A stretch of DNA of 64,000 nt. Source: Desulfobacteraceae bacterium UBA2174. GTDB taxonomy: Bacteria > Desulfobacterota > Desulfobacteria > Desulfobacterales > UBA2174. The position numbers were made by a program, and so were the translations under genes. The stretch covers positions 124,001 through 188,000 of the forward strand of contig DCWA01000023.1 of assembly GCA_002327445.1 (NCBI GenBank), written 5' to 3'. Below are positions 26,763-35,728 of the stretch, in pieces (positions within the stretch are counted from its first letter, which is position 1; each line of letters starts with the position of its first letter). Below the pieces are notes generated by a model. The model made no database searches, had not been told where the DNA came from, and saw nothing but the letters and a program-made list of their open reading frames with translations.

Positions 26763-27317
26763 ATGACCGCCTTGATCGTCGTCCTGGTGCTGCTTGCCGG
26801 CATTCTCGCCTGGGCCGTGGGCCTCTACAACCGTCTGGTGCGCCTGCGCAACATGGTCAAGGAGGGCTGGAGCGGCATCGAGGTCCAGCTCAAGCGCCGG
26901 GCCAACCTCATCCCCAACCTGATCGAGAGCGTCAAGGGATACATGAGCCACGAGCGCGGCGTGCTGGAGAAAGTCACCGAACTGCGCAGCCGGACCCTGC
27001 AAACGGACCAGCCCGCCGAGCGCGCCCGGCTCGAAGGCGACCTGGGGCGGGCCATCGGCCGTCTTTTTGCCGTGGCCGAGGCCTTCCCGGAACTGAAGGC
27101 CAGCCAGAACTTCATGGACCTGCAAGACGAGCTGAGCCAGATCGAAGACCAGATCCAGATGGCCCGGCGCTACTACAACGGTACGGTGCGCGACCTGAAC
27201 ATCGCCGTGGAATCGTTTCCGAGCAATATCGTGGCCGGGATGTTCGGCTTCCGCCAGGCCGAATTTTTCGAGATCGAGGACGAGGCGGACCGGGCCGTGC
27301 CGAAAGTTGAATTCTAG
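26763..27317 (+). CDS. LemA family protein
   Basis: This 184-residue protein has an N-terminal membrane anchor (LIVVLVLLAGILAWAVGLYN) and a long helical domain exposed outside the cytoplasm. The family signature is clear: YNRLVRLRNMVKEGWSGIEV, QLKRRANLIPNLIESVKGYM and ARRYYNGTVRDLNIAVESFP, ending in FFEIEDEADRAVPKVEF. The role of LemA is unknown; it is often beside membrane metalloproteases or TPM-domain proteins, which are not present here. Confidence 0.95.
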   Translation: MTALIVVLVLLAGILAWAVGLYNRLVRLRNMVKEGWSGIEVQLKRRANLIPNLIESVKGYMSHERGVLEKVTELRSRTLQTDQPAERARLEGDLGRAIGRLFAVAEAFPELKASQNFMDLQDELSQIEDQIQMARRYYNGTVRDLNIAVESFPSNIVAGMFGFRQAEFFEIEDEADRAVPKVEF

Positions 27318-27337
27318 AACCGGTGGGATGATGAAAA

Positions 27338-28186
27338 ATGGCGAATCAATCCGGTGATATGACTCACGTGGCCATCGACAACGCCAACCTGCTGATCGCA
27401 CCGGCACCGCGGCCGGCGATGGTGATGATTTTCGTCCCGGCCCTGGGCGTGAGGGCCGACTACTACGCTGCCTTCGCCCGGGCGTTGAACCGCCACGGCA
27501 TCACCGTGGTGCTCAACGACCTGCGCGGCCACGGCCGAAGTACCGTAAAGCCCAGCCGGTGCAACGATTTCGGCTACTCGGCCCTGATCAACGAAGACCT
27601 CCGGAAGGCGGTGGGCCACGTGCAGACCGCCTTCGGAGATCTGCCCCTGGTGCTGGCGGGCCACAGCCTCGGCGGGCAACTGGTCACCCTGTACGCCGCC
27701 CGCTACCAGCCGCCGGCCGCCGGCATCATCCAGATCGCGTGCAGCTCGCCCTTCTACCGGGGATTCCCACCGGCCCGCGGCCGCGCCATCTACTGGGGCT
27801 CCTTCTTCATCCAGGCCGCCGCGGCCCTGACGGGCTATTTTCCCGGCCGCACCTTCGGCTTCGGCGGCCGCGAGGCCCGGCGCCTGATGAACGACTGGAG
27901 CCGCATCGCCCGCACCAACGTCTTCAACTTCAAGGACGACCCCTACGACTATGAAGGTACCCTGGCCGCGGTGGGCTCTCCCGTGCTGTCCTTCTGCTTT
28001 CCCGCCGACACCTACGCCCCGCTGCCGGCGGTTCATTACTTCACCGACAAGCTGCCCCAGAACCTTCTGAAGCTCCGGATCCTGGACATCCCGGAGTTCC
28101 AGCGCACCGACCATTTCAGTTGGATCGGCCAGGGAGAAATCCTCGCTCCCCTGCTCGCCGCCTGGCTCTCCCGGGCGACGGTCTGA
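27338..28186 (+). CDS. Alpha/beta hydrolase
   Basis: This is a 282-residue serine hydrolase-fold protein. The nucleophile elbow is AGHSLGGQLV near residue 110. The HDxR-like strand reads LNDLRGHGRSTV, and a late His is found in RTDHFSWIGQGE. The acid residue may be the Asp in FPADTYAP. It resembles the 'alpha/beta hydrolase family esterase' group in which the substrate is unknown. There is no signal peptide. It starts 20 bases after lemA, so co-transcription is likely, and its stop is five bases from the convergent reductase gene. An ATG at 27359 is an alternative start. Confidence 0.85.
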   Translation: MANQSGDMTHVAIDNANLLIAPAPRPAMVMIFVPALGVRADYYAAFARALNRHGITVVLNDLRGHGRSTVKPSRCNDFGYSALINEDLRKAVGHVQTAFGDLPLVLAGHSLGGQLVTLYAARYQPPAAGIIQIACSSPFYRGFPPARGRAIYWGSFFIQAAAALTGYFPGRTFGFGGREARRLMNDWSRIARTNVFNFKDDPYDYEGTLAAVGSPVLSFCFPADTYAPLPAVHYFTDKLPQNLLKLRILDIPEFQRTDHFSWIGQGEILAPLLAAWLSRATV

Positions 28187-28190
28187 GGCG

Positions 28191-28916
28191 TCAGGCGACC
28201 CTCGATCCGGTGGCGCGTTTCAGCACCTTCTGCCCATAAGGGCACACCGACGAGCAGATGCCGCAGGTATGCCCGTTGCGGTACTGGTAGTAGTGGGTCT
28301 TCTTCCACTGGTCGCAGGCATTCACATCCAGGATCCGCTCCCGCGCCAATCCCGGATGCCAGGCCGCTCCGGTCAGGGCACCGGCGGGGCAGGCCGCCAC
28401 GCAGCGCATGCACTGGCCGCAGAAGCTTCTCTCCACCGGCGGGCCCGTCTTTAAAACCGCGTCCGTGAATACCGTCCCCAACCGCACCCGGGACCCGTAG
28501 CGGCGCGTGATGAGCTGGCAGTGGCGCCCGATCCAGCCGAGGCCGGCCCGGGTGGCCGCGGTCTTGTGGGGAAAATCCCCCCGGATGTTCACCGGGTCGG
28601 TGCGCGCCGAGGCCGCCAGGGCCTTGGCCCGCCAGCCCTGCTCCCGGAGGGCGGCCACCAGTTGGGCCGCCATGGCGTCGATGCGCTGGTTGACCCGGGT
28701 GTATTCGTCGGCATAGGCTTGGTTGGGGCCGTTTCGGATGCTGGCCATGATGGCAGGGGTCATGGGAAACACCATGGCGATGGCGCGGGGAAAGGGCGTT
28801 CCGGCCGCATCGGCGGGGGTGGCGAAACCGCGCAGGTCCGCCGTCCCCCAGAGAGCCACCTGGTGGGCGGCCATCCAGTCATTCAGCCAGTTGGCATCTT
28901 CTCTCGATGGTTGCAT
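28191..28916 (-). CDS. Double [4Fe-4S] cluster protein, epoxyqueuosine reductase-like
   Basis: This 241-residue protein resembles the 4Fe-4S half of QueG without the B12-binding and HEAT-repeat parts. Two cluster motifs are seen: CGQCMRCVAACPAGAL near residue 168 and CGICSSVCPYG near 220. DPVNIRGDFPHKTAATRAGL and GWIGRHCQLITRRYGSRVRL match the catalytic region of the QueG group. Proteins this short are usually annotated as iron-sulphur proteins of unknown substrate; reduction of epoxyqueuosine is possible but not shown. It is convergent with the hydrolase gene. Confidence 0.82.
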   Translation of the reverse strand: MQPSREDANWLNDWMAAHQVALWGTADLRGFATPADAAGTPFPRAIAMVFPMTPAIMASIRNGPNQAYADEYTRVNQRIDAMAAQLVAALREQGWRAKALAASARTDPVNIRGDFPHKTAATRAGLGWIGRHCQLITRRYGSRVRLGTVFTDAVLKTGPPVERSFCGQCMRCVAACPAGALTGAAWHPGLARERILDVNACDQWKKTHYYQYRNGHTCGICSSVCPYGQKVLKRATGSRVA

Positions 28917-28945
28917 GGGCGCACAGATGCCTTTAATGCATTCAT

Positions 28946-29129
28946 GTCATCCTGGGGGCATCGCCCCTCTCCGGTCATCCCGAGGCGCATCACCCATCCC
29001 CTGTCATCCCGAGGCGCATCACCCATCCCCTGTCATCCCGAGGCGCGAAGCGAAGAGGGATCTCTTCGAATTTGCCGCCACTTCCCGCCGTATTCCCGAC
29101 TGCAGATTCCTCTCTCCGTTCGGAATGAC
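28946..29129. repeat. Tandem 29-base repeats joined to a palindromic element
   Basis: From 28946 a unit of about 29 bases starting GTCATCCCGAGGCGCATCAC is repeated, with repeat starts at 28946 (degenerate), 28974 and 29003. It then runs into a full 98-base palindromic element at 29032-29129, whose ends are GTCATCCCGAGGCG and TTCGGAATGAC. This fills the gap between the iron-sulphur protein and lipocalin genes. Confidence 0.8.
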
Positions 29130-29159
29130 TCGGAAAAATGAGTCCTCCCGGCGGCGACC

Positions 29160-29693
29160 TCAACCGGCCTTGGCGCCCTGCTCGACAAATATCAGCCCGT
29201 CGGTGTCAAACCCTTCGGCCTTTGCCTTCCGCACCAGCCGGTCGATGACCTCTGGCGCCAAGCGTGGCGTCCGGGCCAGAATCCACAGGTAGGAACGGTT
29301 CGGCCCGCTCACCAGGGCGTACTGATAATTTTCCCGGTCCAGTTCGACAACCACGTAGGAACCGTAAAACGGGCCAAAGAAAGAAACCTTGAGGTAGCCC
29401 CGGTCGGCCCGGTCCACGAAGTCGGCCTTTCCCTCGGCTTCCTTCCAGCGGTTTTTAGCCGGCGAAAAACCCCGGTTCAGCACCCGCACGGTGCCGTCAC
29501 CGCGCATCTCGTAGTCGGCGGTCACATGGGTCAACCCCCGCTCGAACGAGTGGTCCAGCCGGGCGATTTCGTACCACCGGCCCAGGTAGCGCTCCAGTTG
29601 GAAATCGCCGACGGGCTCGATGCCCTCCGGGACGCCGAGGCACCCGACCAGGAGCAACACATACAACGCGATGGCCTTGAACCGTATCTTCAT
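29160..29693 (-). CDS. blc: Bacterial lipocalin (Blc-like lipoprotein)
   Basis: This 177-residue protein starts with a lipoprotein signal (ALYVLLLVGCLGVP), so it should be tethered to the outer membrane. The lipocalin GxW motif is LERYLGRWYEIARLDHSFER. EGKADFVDRADRGYLKVSFF, PFYGSYVVVELDRENYQYAL and SGPNRSYLWILARTPRLAPE match the Blc family, which binds fatty acids and lysophospholipids. Length fits. The neighbours are unrelated. The upstream 135 bases hold no obvious promoter. Confidence 0.94.
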   Translation of the reverse strand: MKIRFKAIALYVLLLVGCLGVPEGIEPVGDFQLERYLGRWYEIARLDHSFERGLTHVTADYEMRGDGTVRVLNRGFSPAKNRWKEAEGKADFVDRADRGYLKVSFFGPFYGSYVVVELDRENYQYALVSGPNRSYLWILARTPRLAPEVIDRLVRKAKAEGFDTDGLIFVEQGAKAG

Positions 29694-29828
29694 GTCTCTT
29701 TTTCTATCCTTTCAGCCAGTTTCATTCACCCATCAAAAGTGAAACTTCTTCAGCGCAAGGCTGCCGGTGTTTTTCGGCACCGCGCCACAGGGTCGAAACC
29801 TCTGGGGGAGTCAAATCGTGACATGAAG

Positions 29829-30602
29829 CTATATTTTTTTACCGATGTAGAAGACATAGCCGTAAAACGCCCTGTACCTGTCATACAACTCGGCTTCATG
29901 GCGCTGGTTTTTCACAAGATCCTCGGCATTCTGGTTGCCGGCGTACTTCTGGAGAAATTTCTCCCGGGCGGAAACCTGCGGGACATAAAAATGATCCGTC
30001 CAGCAATTCTCGGGCAACACGAAAGTGGCTACCGGAACGTATCCGGCTTTTTCCATCTGTTTGACTTTGGTCGAAATAATGTCGATTCCCGGATACTCGG
30101 CCTTCCAGAAACGATCGATTTCGGCAGGCCGTTCTGCGGTGAACCAGGATGCCTCCGAAACGGCAATGAAACCGCCTTTCCTCAGGAGCCGATGCCATTG
30201 GCTGATGCCGCGCTCGAATCCGATGTTGTAGATCGCCCCTTCCGACCAGATCAGATCCAACTCTTCATTCCGAAAGGGAAGTTGGTCCATCGAACCGACC
30301 ATGCCCACCACTCGGTCCTGGAGACCCCGATTGCGGCTGTTGGCATTGAAGATGTCTATGAAATCGGGGAACAGATCGATGCCGGTGATGTGCCCGGGCG
30401 CTTGTTCGGCCAGCACCATCGTCTGGCCGCCGGTGCCGCAACCGATGTCCGCGATTCTCGAATCCTTCTTCAGGTTGTCGATGAAGCTCAAGGCCTTGAG
30501 CGTCACTTCGGGGCTGCCGGGCCCCTGGCGTTCCAGGCTGGAAAAATATTCGCAGATCAGCTTGAAATCGAACTCGTGAATGGATTTGTTGTCGTCACTC
30601 AT
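29829..30602 (-). CDS. SAM-dependent methyltransferase (class I)
   Basis: This 257-residue protein carries the SAM-binding motif RIADIGCGTGGQTMVLAE near residue 51, an acidic residue in HITGIDLFPDFIDIFN, and later LPFRNEELDLIWSEGAIYNI. The substrate is not predictable; small-molecule methyltransferases of this type are common. Base composition is near 50% G+C by eye against about two thirds around it, which suggests recent acquisition. It follows the LysE gene by 64 bases on the same strand. Confidence 0.88.
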   Translation of the reverse strand: MSDDNKSIHEFDFKLICEYFSSLERQGPGSPEVTLKALSFIDNLKKDSRIADIGCGTGGQTMVLAEQAPGHITGIDLFPDFIDIFNANSRNRGLQDRVVGMVGSMDQLPFRNEELDLIWSEGAIYNIGFERGISQWHRLLRKGGFIAVSEASWFTAERPAEIDRFWKAEYPGIDIISTKVKQMEKAGYVPVATFVLPENCWTDHFYVPQVSAREKFLQKYAGNQNAEDLVKNQRHEAELYDRYRAFYGYVFYIGKKI

Positions 30603-30666
30603 CGGAATTCCGCTCCGTTATCCAACACTTTGGTGAAAAGAGGTTCGAGATGCCCGGGCCCTGGCG

Positions 30667-31290
30667 CTAGGCGCTACGCTGCATGCCGGCGGTGATAAGG
30701 CCCGCCCCCATCAGCGCGGTGCCGCCGCACCGATTCAGCCATTTGCGGACGGCGGTCTTCCGGATGGCCTCCCGCATCCGGCTGGCAAACAGGGCGTAGA
30801 GCGCGGCGTTGACGGCAGCCAATACCAGGAAGGTGCCACCCAGCATCAGGGTCTGCCCGAACACCGGTTTGCAAGGGTCGATGAATTGCGGCAGAAAAGC
30901 CACGAAGAAGGCGATACTCTTGGGATTCAGCGCGGTGACGACAAAAGAGCGCCTGAACAGCCCCCCGGACGAAATGTGTTCATGGTATGGAATCGATTCG
31001 CCTTGCGGGTTTTCCCGCCATAGACGGATGCCCAGATAAAGCAGGTACAGAGCGCCGATCCACTTGAACAGCGTGAACAAGGCGGCGGATGCGCTCATGA
31101 CCGCACCCAGCCCCAGAAGAGACAGGGTCATGGCGGTGAAATCCCCCAGCACCACCCCGGCTGCCAGCGGCACCACCGATTTGCGCCCATAGGTCACCGC
31201 CTGGCTGACCACCAGGATGATCGTGGGCCCGGGAATGATCAGAATGATCGTCACGGCCAACAGGTATGCGATCCAGAGTTCTGCGTGCAT
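30667..31290 (-). CDS. LysE/RhtB family amino-acid exporter
   Basis: This 207-residue inner-membrane exporter has about six hydrophobic helices. The family's early motif is IILIIPGPTIILVVSQAVTY with GRKSVVPLAAGVVLGDFTA, and ALYLLYLGIRLWR and ALNPKSIAFFVAFLPQFIDP are typical of RhtB members. Substrates of this family are amino acids and derivatives such as threonine, homoserine lactone or cysteine; which one cannot be told here. Confidence 0.93.
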   Translation of the reverse strand: MHAELWIAYLLAVTIILIIPGPTIILVVSQAVTYGRKSVVPLAAGVVLGDFTAMTLSLLGLGAVMSASAALFTLFKWIGALYLLYLGIRLWRENPQGESIPYHEHISSGGLFRRSFVVTALNPKSIAFFVAFLPQFIDPCKPVFGQTLMLGGTFLVLAAVNAALYALFASRMREAIRKTAVRKWLNRCGGTALMGAGLITAGMQRSA

Positions 31291-31385
31291 GGCTGGTTCC
31301 TTGTCCCTGGCGTCGTTTGAGGCTATTGTTCACGAAGCGGCATTCGCAAAGCATGGAATCTTCGTGGCGGTTTGCCTTCCCCGGG

Positions 31386-32078
31386 TCATCGGTCGAATCC
31401 GCAGAGGCGGTCCAGCAGCCGGTGCATCAGGGCGTTGGCCCGGGCAAAGCGGGCGGGGTCGGCCAGCATCCGGGCGGCGGTCTGCACGAAGGGGCCGCCG
31501 TCGATCTCGTGGCCGCAGTGGGCGATGAGGGCCCGGGCGCTCTCCGGCGTGGTTTCCAGGTGAAACTGGAGTGCCAGCACCCGATCGTCGTAAACGAATC
31601 CCTGCTGGGCGCAGGCCGTGCTGGCGGCCAGGTGAAGGGCGCCCGCGGGCAGATCGAAAGTGTCCCCGTGCCAGTGAAACGCCTCCCAGACCGGGGGCAG
31701 CGCCTCGCCGAGAAAACCGGCCGTCTCTCTGCGGCGCACCGGGAGCCAGCCGATCTCGCGCCAGCGGTTGGGTTGGACCCGCGCGCCAAGGGCGTCGGCG
31801 ATCAACTGGGCCCCCAGGCAGATGCCCACCACGATCTTGCCGGCGCCGATGGCCTCGCCGATGAGGCGCTTTTCCGCCGGCAGCCAGCGATATCGGTCGT
31901 CCTCGTAGATGTTCATCGGTCCGCCCATCACCAGCAGGGTGTCAAAATCCCCTGCGGTCGGTAGAGGCGGGTCTTCGTAGAGACGGGAGCCGGTCATCGG
32001 CACGCCGCGGGCCGCGGCCCATTGAAAAATCCCGGCCGGGTCTTCAAACGGCACATGTTGCAGGTAGTGAAGGCGCAT
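31386..32078 (-). CDS. Class I glutamine amidotransferase-like protein
   Basis: This is a 230-residue stand-alone GATase domain of the GMP-synthase-like group. The nucleophile is in VVGICLGAQLIADALG near residue 85, and the His-Glu pair is in ALQFHLETTPESAR. It has the typical opening HYLQHVPFEDPAGIFQWAAA. Such proteins act on gamma-glutamyl compounds or as yet unknown substrates. The ATG at 32078 has GGAGGGA; an upstream ATG at 32123 would overlap mutM. It is the last gene of a same-strand run from the lipase. Confidence 0.88.
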   Translation of the reverse strand: MRLHYLQHVPFEDPAGIFQWAAARGVPMTGSRLYEDPPLPTAGDFDTLLVMGGPMNIYEDDRYRWLPAEKRLIGEAIGAGKIVVGICLGAQLIADALGARVQPNRWREIGWLPVRRRETAGFLGEALPPVWEAFHWHGDTFDLPAGALHLAASTACAQQGFVYDDRVLALQFHLETTPESARALIAHCGHEIDGGPFVQTAARMLADPARFARANALMHRLLDRLCGFDR

Positions 32079-32103
32079 CGTTGGTATCCCTCCCCGAGAA
32101 TCG

Positions 32104-32952
32104 TCAAGTTCCCGCACGCTCATCTCGCCGCTGGCATTGCGGGCAGATGTGGGTGCTGCGCTGGCCCACCACCAGCCGCTGGATGGTCGCGCCGCAGCGA
32201 GGGCAACCCTCCCCGGTGCGGCGGAACACCTTCAGGGCGCGGCGGTTCTCACCGGCCCCCCGGGTGGTGGAGCTGAAATTGCCCTGTCCGTGCCCCAGGC
32301 TGGTGCCCCCATTGGTCAGGCCCCGCCGCAAGACCCGGCGCACGGCGCGGTGCAAGGCGCGGATCTGTTCACTGGTGAGGCTCCCGCCAGGCCGCAGGGG
32401 ATGGAGTCGTGCCTCCCAGAGCGCCTCGTCCACGTAAATGTTGCCCAATCCCGCCACAACGCCTTGATCGAGCAGGAGCGGCTTCAAGGCCCGGCGCCGG
32501 CCGGCGAGGCGCCCGGCCAAAGAGCCGGCGGTGAAATCCGGCGCCAGGGGTTCGGGACCGAGGGCGCCGAGCAACCGTTGGGGGTCGTCCGTCAGCCACA
32601 TCCGTCCGAACTTGCGCGGGTCGTGGAAGCGCAGCTCCCGGCCGTTGTCCAGCACCAGCCGAACATGCTCGTGCAGCCCCACCGGTGCATCGGCCGGCGC
32701 CAGCACCAGCCGGCCGGTCATGCGCAGGTGCATCAGGAGGCAAAGGCCGCCGGACAAATCGCAGCGGATGAACTTGCCCCGCCGGCCCAGGGCCGTCACG
32801 CGCCGGCCGCCGATGCGGCGGCAAAAATCCTTCGCCGGCTCCCCGGCCACGGTCCGCGCCCAGGTGACGCGGCAGCCGGTCACGGTCCGGCCGATGAGGC
32901 CGGCCTGGACCAGGTCGTCGACGATGGTTTGGACTTCAGGTAGTTCGGGCAT
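32104..32952 (-). CDS. mutM: Formamidopyrimidine-DNA glycosylase MutM (Fpg)
   Basis: This base-excision repair glycosylase removes 8-oxoguanine and FaPy lesions and nicks the strand. The 282-residue protein begins PELPEVQTIVDDL, with the catalytic N-terminal proline and Glu. The helix-2-turn-helix region contains GLGNIYVDEALWEARLHPLR, and the C-terminal zinc finger is CPRCGATIQRLVVGQRSTHI followed by CPQCQR, so all four cysteines are present. It lies 9 bases from the LOG gene and precedes the GATase gene. Confidence 0.97.
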   Translation of the reverse strand: MPELPEVQTIVDDLVQAGLIGRTVTGCRVTWARTVAGEPAKDFCRRIGGRRVTALGRRGKFIRCDLSGGLCLLMHLRMTGRLVLAPADAPVGLHEHVRLVLDNGRELRFHDPRKFGRMWLTDDPQRLLGALGPEPLAPDFTAGSLAGRLAGRRRALKPLLLDQGVVAGLGNIYVDEALWEARLHPLRPGGSLTSEQIRALHRAVRRVLRRGLTNGGTSLGHGQGNFSSTTRGAGENRRALKVFRRTGEGCPRCGATIQRLVVGQRSTHICPQCQRRDERAGT

Positions 32953-32961
32953 TTTCGGGTC

Positions 32962-34020
32962 TCACGCAAGGCCGTTGATGCGGTCGATCAACTGGCGCAG
33001 ACGGCCGAAGCGGTGGCGGTCGAAGTCGACCAGCAGGCGCGGCAGATGAGCGATTTCCGGCTGGTCGACCTCTTCGGGCAGGGCCGTCGAGGCCTGGATG
33101 CGGCCGCCGGCAACGAGCAGATCGTCGAATTCGGCCTCCAGGCCCCGGGTCTGTTCCGAGCTCAACGGCGCGGTGAGACGGAGCACGCAGCGCCCGTTGA
33201 CATAGCGCAGACTGTGATAGCGCCGGTAGAATCGATCTATGTGGGCCACGGCGTCCTCGACGGAAGCGACGATCTCGAACAGGGACAGGTCGTCGGTGTC
33301 GATGCGTCCGGGAGCGAGAAGCCGGGAGTCGATGAAATCGTGCCACCCGGCCCAATACCCCTCCCCGGGGGGCTCCACCAGCACCAGCGGCAACGGGTCG
33401 CGCTTGCCGGTCTGCACCAGGGTCAGGGTTTCCATCGCCTCGTCCAGGGTCCCGAATCCGCCGGGGAACAGCGCCACGGCATGCGCCTCCTTCACGAAAG
33501 CCACCTTGCGGTTGAAAAAGTACTTGTAGAAAATGCTGCGCGGATTGTTTTCCAGCACCGGGTTCGGCTTCTGTTCGAAAGGCAGCCGGATGTTGACGCC
33601 GAATGAATGCTCGGGCCCGGCGCCCTCGTTGGCCGCCTGCATGATCCCCGGCCCGCCGCCGGTGATCACCATGTAACCGGCCGCCGCCAATTTTCGCCCC
33701 AGATCCAGCGCCATCCGATACGCGGGCGACGCGGGCGGTGTGCGCGCCGAGCCGAAGATCGTTACCTTGCGCTTGTCCCGATAGGCGCTGAAAATCTTGG
33801 TGGTAAAGCGCATTTCCTTCAGCGAGGCGTTCATCAGTTTCAGATCCGCCCGGCCGCGATTTTCCTGCCCCGCCTTGAGGGCCGAAAGAATCATCTCACG
33901 CACGATGGCACGCTGGACGATTCCGCCCGCCGCATCCATCAGTGCTTCGATGGCCTCGTCCACGGGCCCGTTGGTCGGGGTAAAGTGCAGTTCCATCATG
34001 GGTTTGAGTTTTGATGTCAT
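32962..34020 (-). CDS. LOG family protein (TIGR00730-like)
   Basis: This 352-residue protein contains the Rossmann-like LOG domain. VTIFGSARTPPASPAYRMAL opens it, GGGPGIMQAANEGAG and PGGFGTLDEAMETLTL are the two hallmark motifs, and flanking helical extensions of about 90 residues lie on either side. LOG proteins can cleave cytokinin or AMP-type nucleotides; bacterial members of this longer type have no settled role. The ATG at 34020 was taken; ATG at 34050 overlaps the PiT gene end by a few bases and is possible. Confidence 0.88.
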   Translation of the reverse strand: MTSKLKPMMELHFTPTNGPVDEAIEALMDAAGGIVQRAIVREMILSALKAGQENRGRADLKLMNASLKEMRFTTKIFSAYRDKRKVTIFGSARTPPASPAYRMALDLGRKLAAAGYMVITGGGPGIMQAANEGAGPEHSFGVNIRLPFEQKPNPVLENNPRSIFYKYFFNRKVAFVKEAHAVALFPGGFGTLDEAMETLTLVQTGKRDPLPLVLVEPPGEGYWAGWHDFIDSRLLAPGRIDTDDLSLFEIVASVEDAVAHIDRFYRRYHSLRYVNGRCVLRLTAPLSSEQTRGLEAEFDDLLVAGGRIQASTALPEEVDQPEIAHLPRLLVDFDRHRFGRLRQLIDRINGLA

Positions 34021-34043
34021 TTTGTTTCCATCAGAAAAATACT

Positions 34044-35096
34044 TTACCATCCCACGGCGCTCATCATCGCCCGCAGCCATTCGGCATAGAACTGAACCGC
34101 CACGGAAATGGCTTGCGTTATGCCGAACCGCTCCAGCAGGGGCCCGACGTGCTGCCCCCAGAACGGCACGGCGGCATCGGCCCCGAGGACCAGCGCCACT
34201 GCCATCGATCCAGCCGACAGCGGGGTGCCGATCCATCCCCCGGCGATCTTGAGCAGCATGCGCCCGCTGATGGTGCTAACATCGCCGATCAGCCCCACTC
34301 CCACCACGGCGCCGACCACGGCCTGGGACGAAGACACCGGCACCCCCACCTGGGTGAACAGGTGTAAGGTCATGGCATGGGCCAGGGCCACCACCAGGGC
34401 CGAAAAAGGATCCAGCGCTACGATTCCCTTGCCCACAGTCATCATGACCCGCCGGCTGTAGGTCAGCACCCCCAGGGCGATGCTCAGACCGCCGACCACG
34501 GCGGCCGTTTGGGCCGTGAGCAGCCCGGTGCCGACGTAGACCCCGGTCACGTTGGCCACGTTGTTGCTGCCGAGGGAATAGGCCCCGTAGCAACCGGAAA
34601 CCAGAATCCCCGCCAGATAGATGAAGTTGCGGTGGGTGAGGCGGCGCACGGTGCGGTCGAGCACCCTGGCGAGGATACGATGCATCAGATAGCCGAAGAC
34701 CACGGCGCAGATCGGGGTGAGCACCCAGCAGGCCACGATACGGTAGAGGCGGCTGAAGTCGGCGGTGCCGGCCAGCACACCGGCACCCAGGATCGCCCCG
34801 ACGATGGCCTGGCTGGCCGACGCCGGCAAGGCCAGCACGGTGAGCACGGCCATGGTGGCACCGGCGGCCAGGGCCACGCAAAACGCCTCAAGGGGGTTCA
34901 ACCGGGACAGCTCGCCGAGGGTCTCCATGCACTTGGGGCCCTCGACGACCGCGCCGGCCATCAGGAACAGCGCCGTCAGCCAGATGGCGGTGCGGTAGCG
35001 GACCGTCCCGGTGGCAACCCCGGTGCCGAAGATGTTGGCCGAGGCATTGGCGCCCAGCCCCCACCCGAGCAATATACCGCTGCCGATTTTCCACAT
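34044..35096 (-). CDS. PiT-family inorganic anion (phosphate or sulfate) transporter
   Basis: This is a 350-residue inner-membrane protein of the PiT superfamily with about ten helices in two halves. The usual GANDxAN signatures are altered here: GLGANASANIFGTGVATG near residue 14 and LGSNNVANVTGVYVGTG near 175. The two acids normally part of the ion site are therefore Ala and Asn. It begins two bases after a DUF47 (PhoU-like) gene, the standard partner of PiT transporters, so phosphate is the default substrate. Sulfate (CysP-like) transport is an alternative given the atypical site. The start is at the front of the first helix, which is short. Confidence 0.88.
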   Translation of the reverse strand: MWKIGSGILLGWGLGANASANIFGTGVATGTVRYRTAIWLTALFLMAGAVVEGPKCMETLGELSRLNPLEAFCVALAAGATMAVLTVLALPASASQAIVGAILGAGVLAGTADFSRLYRIVACWVLTPICAVVFGYLMHRILARVLDRTVRRLTHRNFIYLAGILVSGCYGAYSLGSNNVANVTGVYVGTGLLTAQTAAVVGGLSIALGVLTYSRRVMMTVGKGIVALDPFSALVVALAHAMTLHLFTQVGVPVSSSQAVVGAVVGVGLIGDVSTISGRMLLKIAGGWIGTPLSAGSMAVALVLGADAAVPFWGQHVGPLLERFGITQAISVAVQFYAEWLRAMMSAVGW

Positions 35097-35098
35097 GC

Positions 35099-35728
35099 TC
35101 AGCGCATGCTCACGCTCAGCACGTCCAGATGGTCGCTGGCATCTTCGATCCGGTCGCTGATTCCGGTCAAATTGTCGATGAACTCGCCCAGCAGCCGCCC
35201 CTGCCAGAAATTGTCGATCTGGATGGTCATCATGTCCCGGATGAGGCCGAACTTGATGTCGTCGATCTTCTTTTCGTAGATGCGCAGCCCGAGCTTCTTT
35301 TCCCTCAGTTCAGCCCCCGCGAGCATCTCTTCGTAGGTGATGCGCAGCAGTTCGCACATGCGCAGGTTGAGAAAGGCCACGCGGGTGCATTCCCCCTTGA
35401 GCAACTCCGGTAGCTGCAGGTAAAGGAAGATGTTGGCGGTTTCCTGAAGCAGGTCGAAGACCTCGTCCACCAGGGAGACGAAACGGCACAGGTCCGGCCG
35501 CAGGTAGGGCAAAAAGGCGCCGTCGTAAATGGTGGTGACGATCTCGCGGCGGATCACGTCGGCATCGCGTTCCATCTGCGGCACCTGGCGCGCCAGGCGC
35601 CGGTCCTCGTGGATCAGGCATTGGTGGAAAGCGGCGCATGCCTCGCAGAGCAGATCGATGTGGGCGCCCATGCGCTCGGTGACCCGCTTCTCCTTGCGGT
35701 CGCGAGAAAAAAACTTACCGAGAGACAT
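35099..35728 (-). CDS. DUF47 / TIGR00153 family PhoU-like protein
   Basis: This 209-residue helical protein resembles the archaeal and bacterial Pit-accessory family related to PhoU. It has conserved acidic helices (RQVPQMERDADVIRREIVTT) and then DLCRFVSLVDEVFDLLQETA. Such proteins are encoded beside PiT transporters and are thought to control their activity. The gene starts inside the last codons of the CBS gene (14-base overlap) and ends two bases before the PiT gene, so the three are one translationally coupled unit. Confidence 0.92.
   Translation of the reverse strand: MSLGKFFSRDRKEKRVTERMGAHIDLLCEACAAFHQCLIHEDRRLARQVPQMERDADVIRREIVTTIYDGAFLPYLRPDLCRFVSLVDEVFDLLQETANIFLYLQLPELLKGECTRVAFLNLRMCELLRITYEEMLAGAELREKKLGLRIYEKKIDDIKFGLIRDMMTIQIDNFWQGRLLGEFIDNLTGISDRIEDASDHLDVLSVSMR

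Noticed and set aside
28946..29060. CRISPR-like array in the tandem repeats
   Set aside because: There are no unique spacers between repeats and the unit is an arm of a dispersed palindromic repeat.
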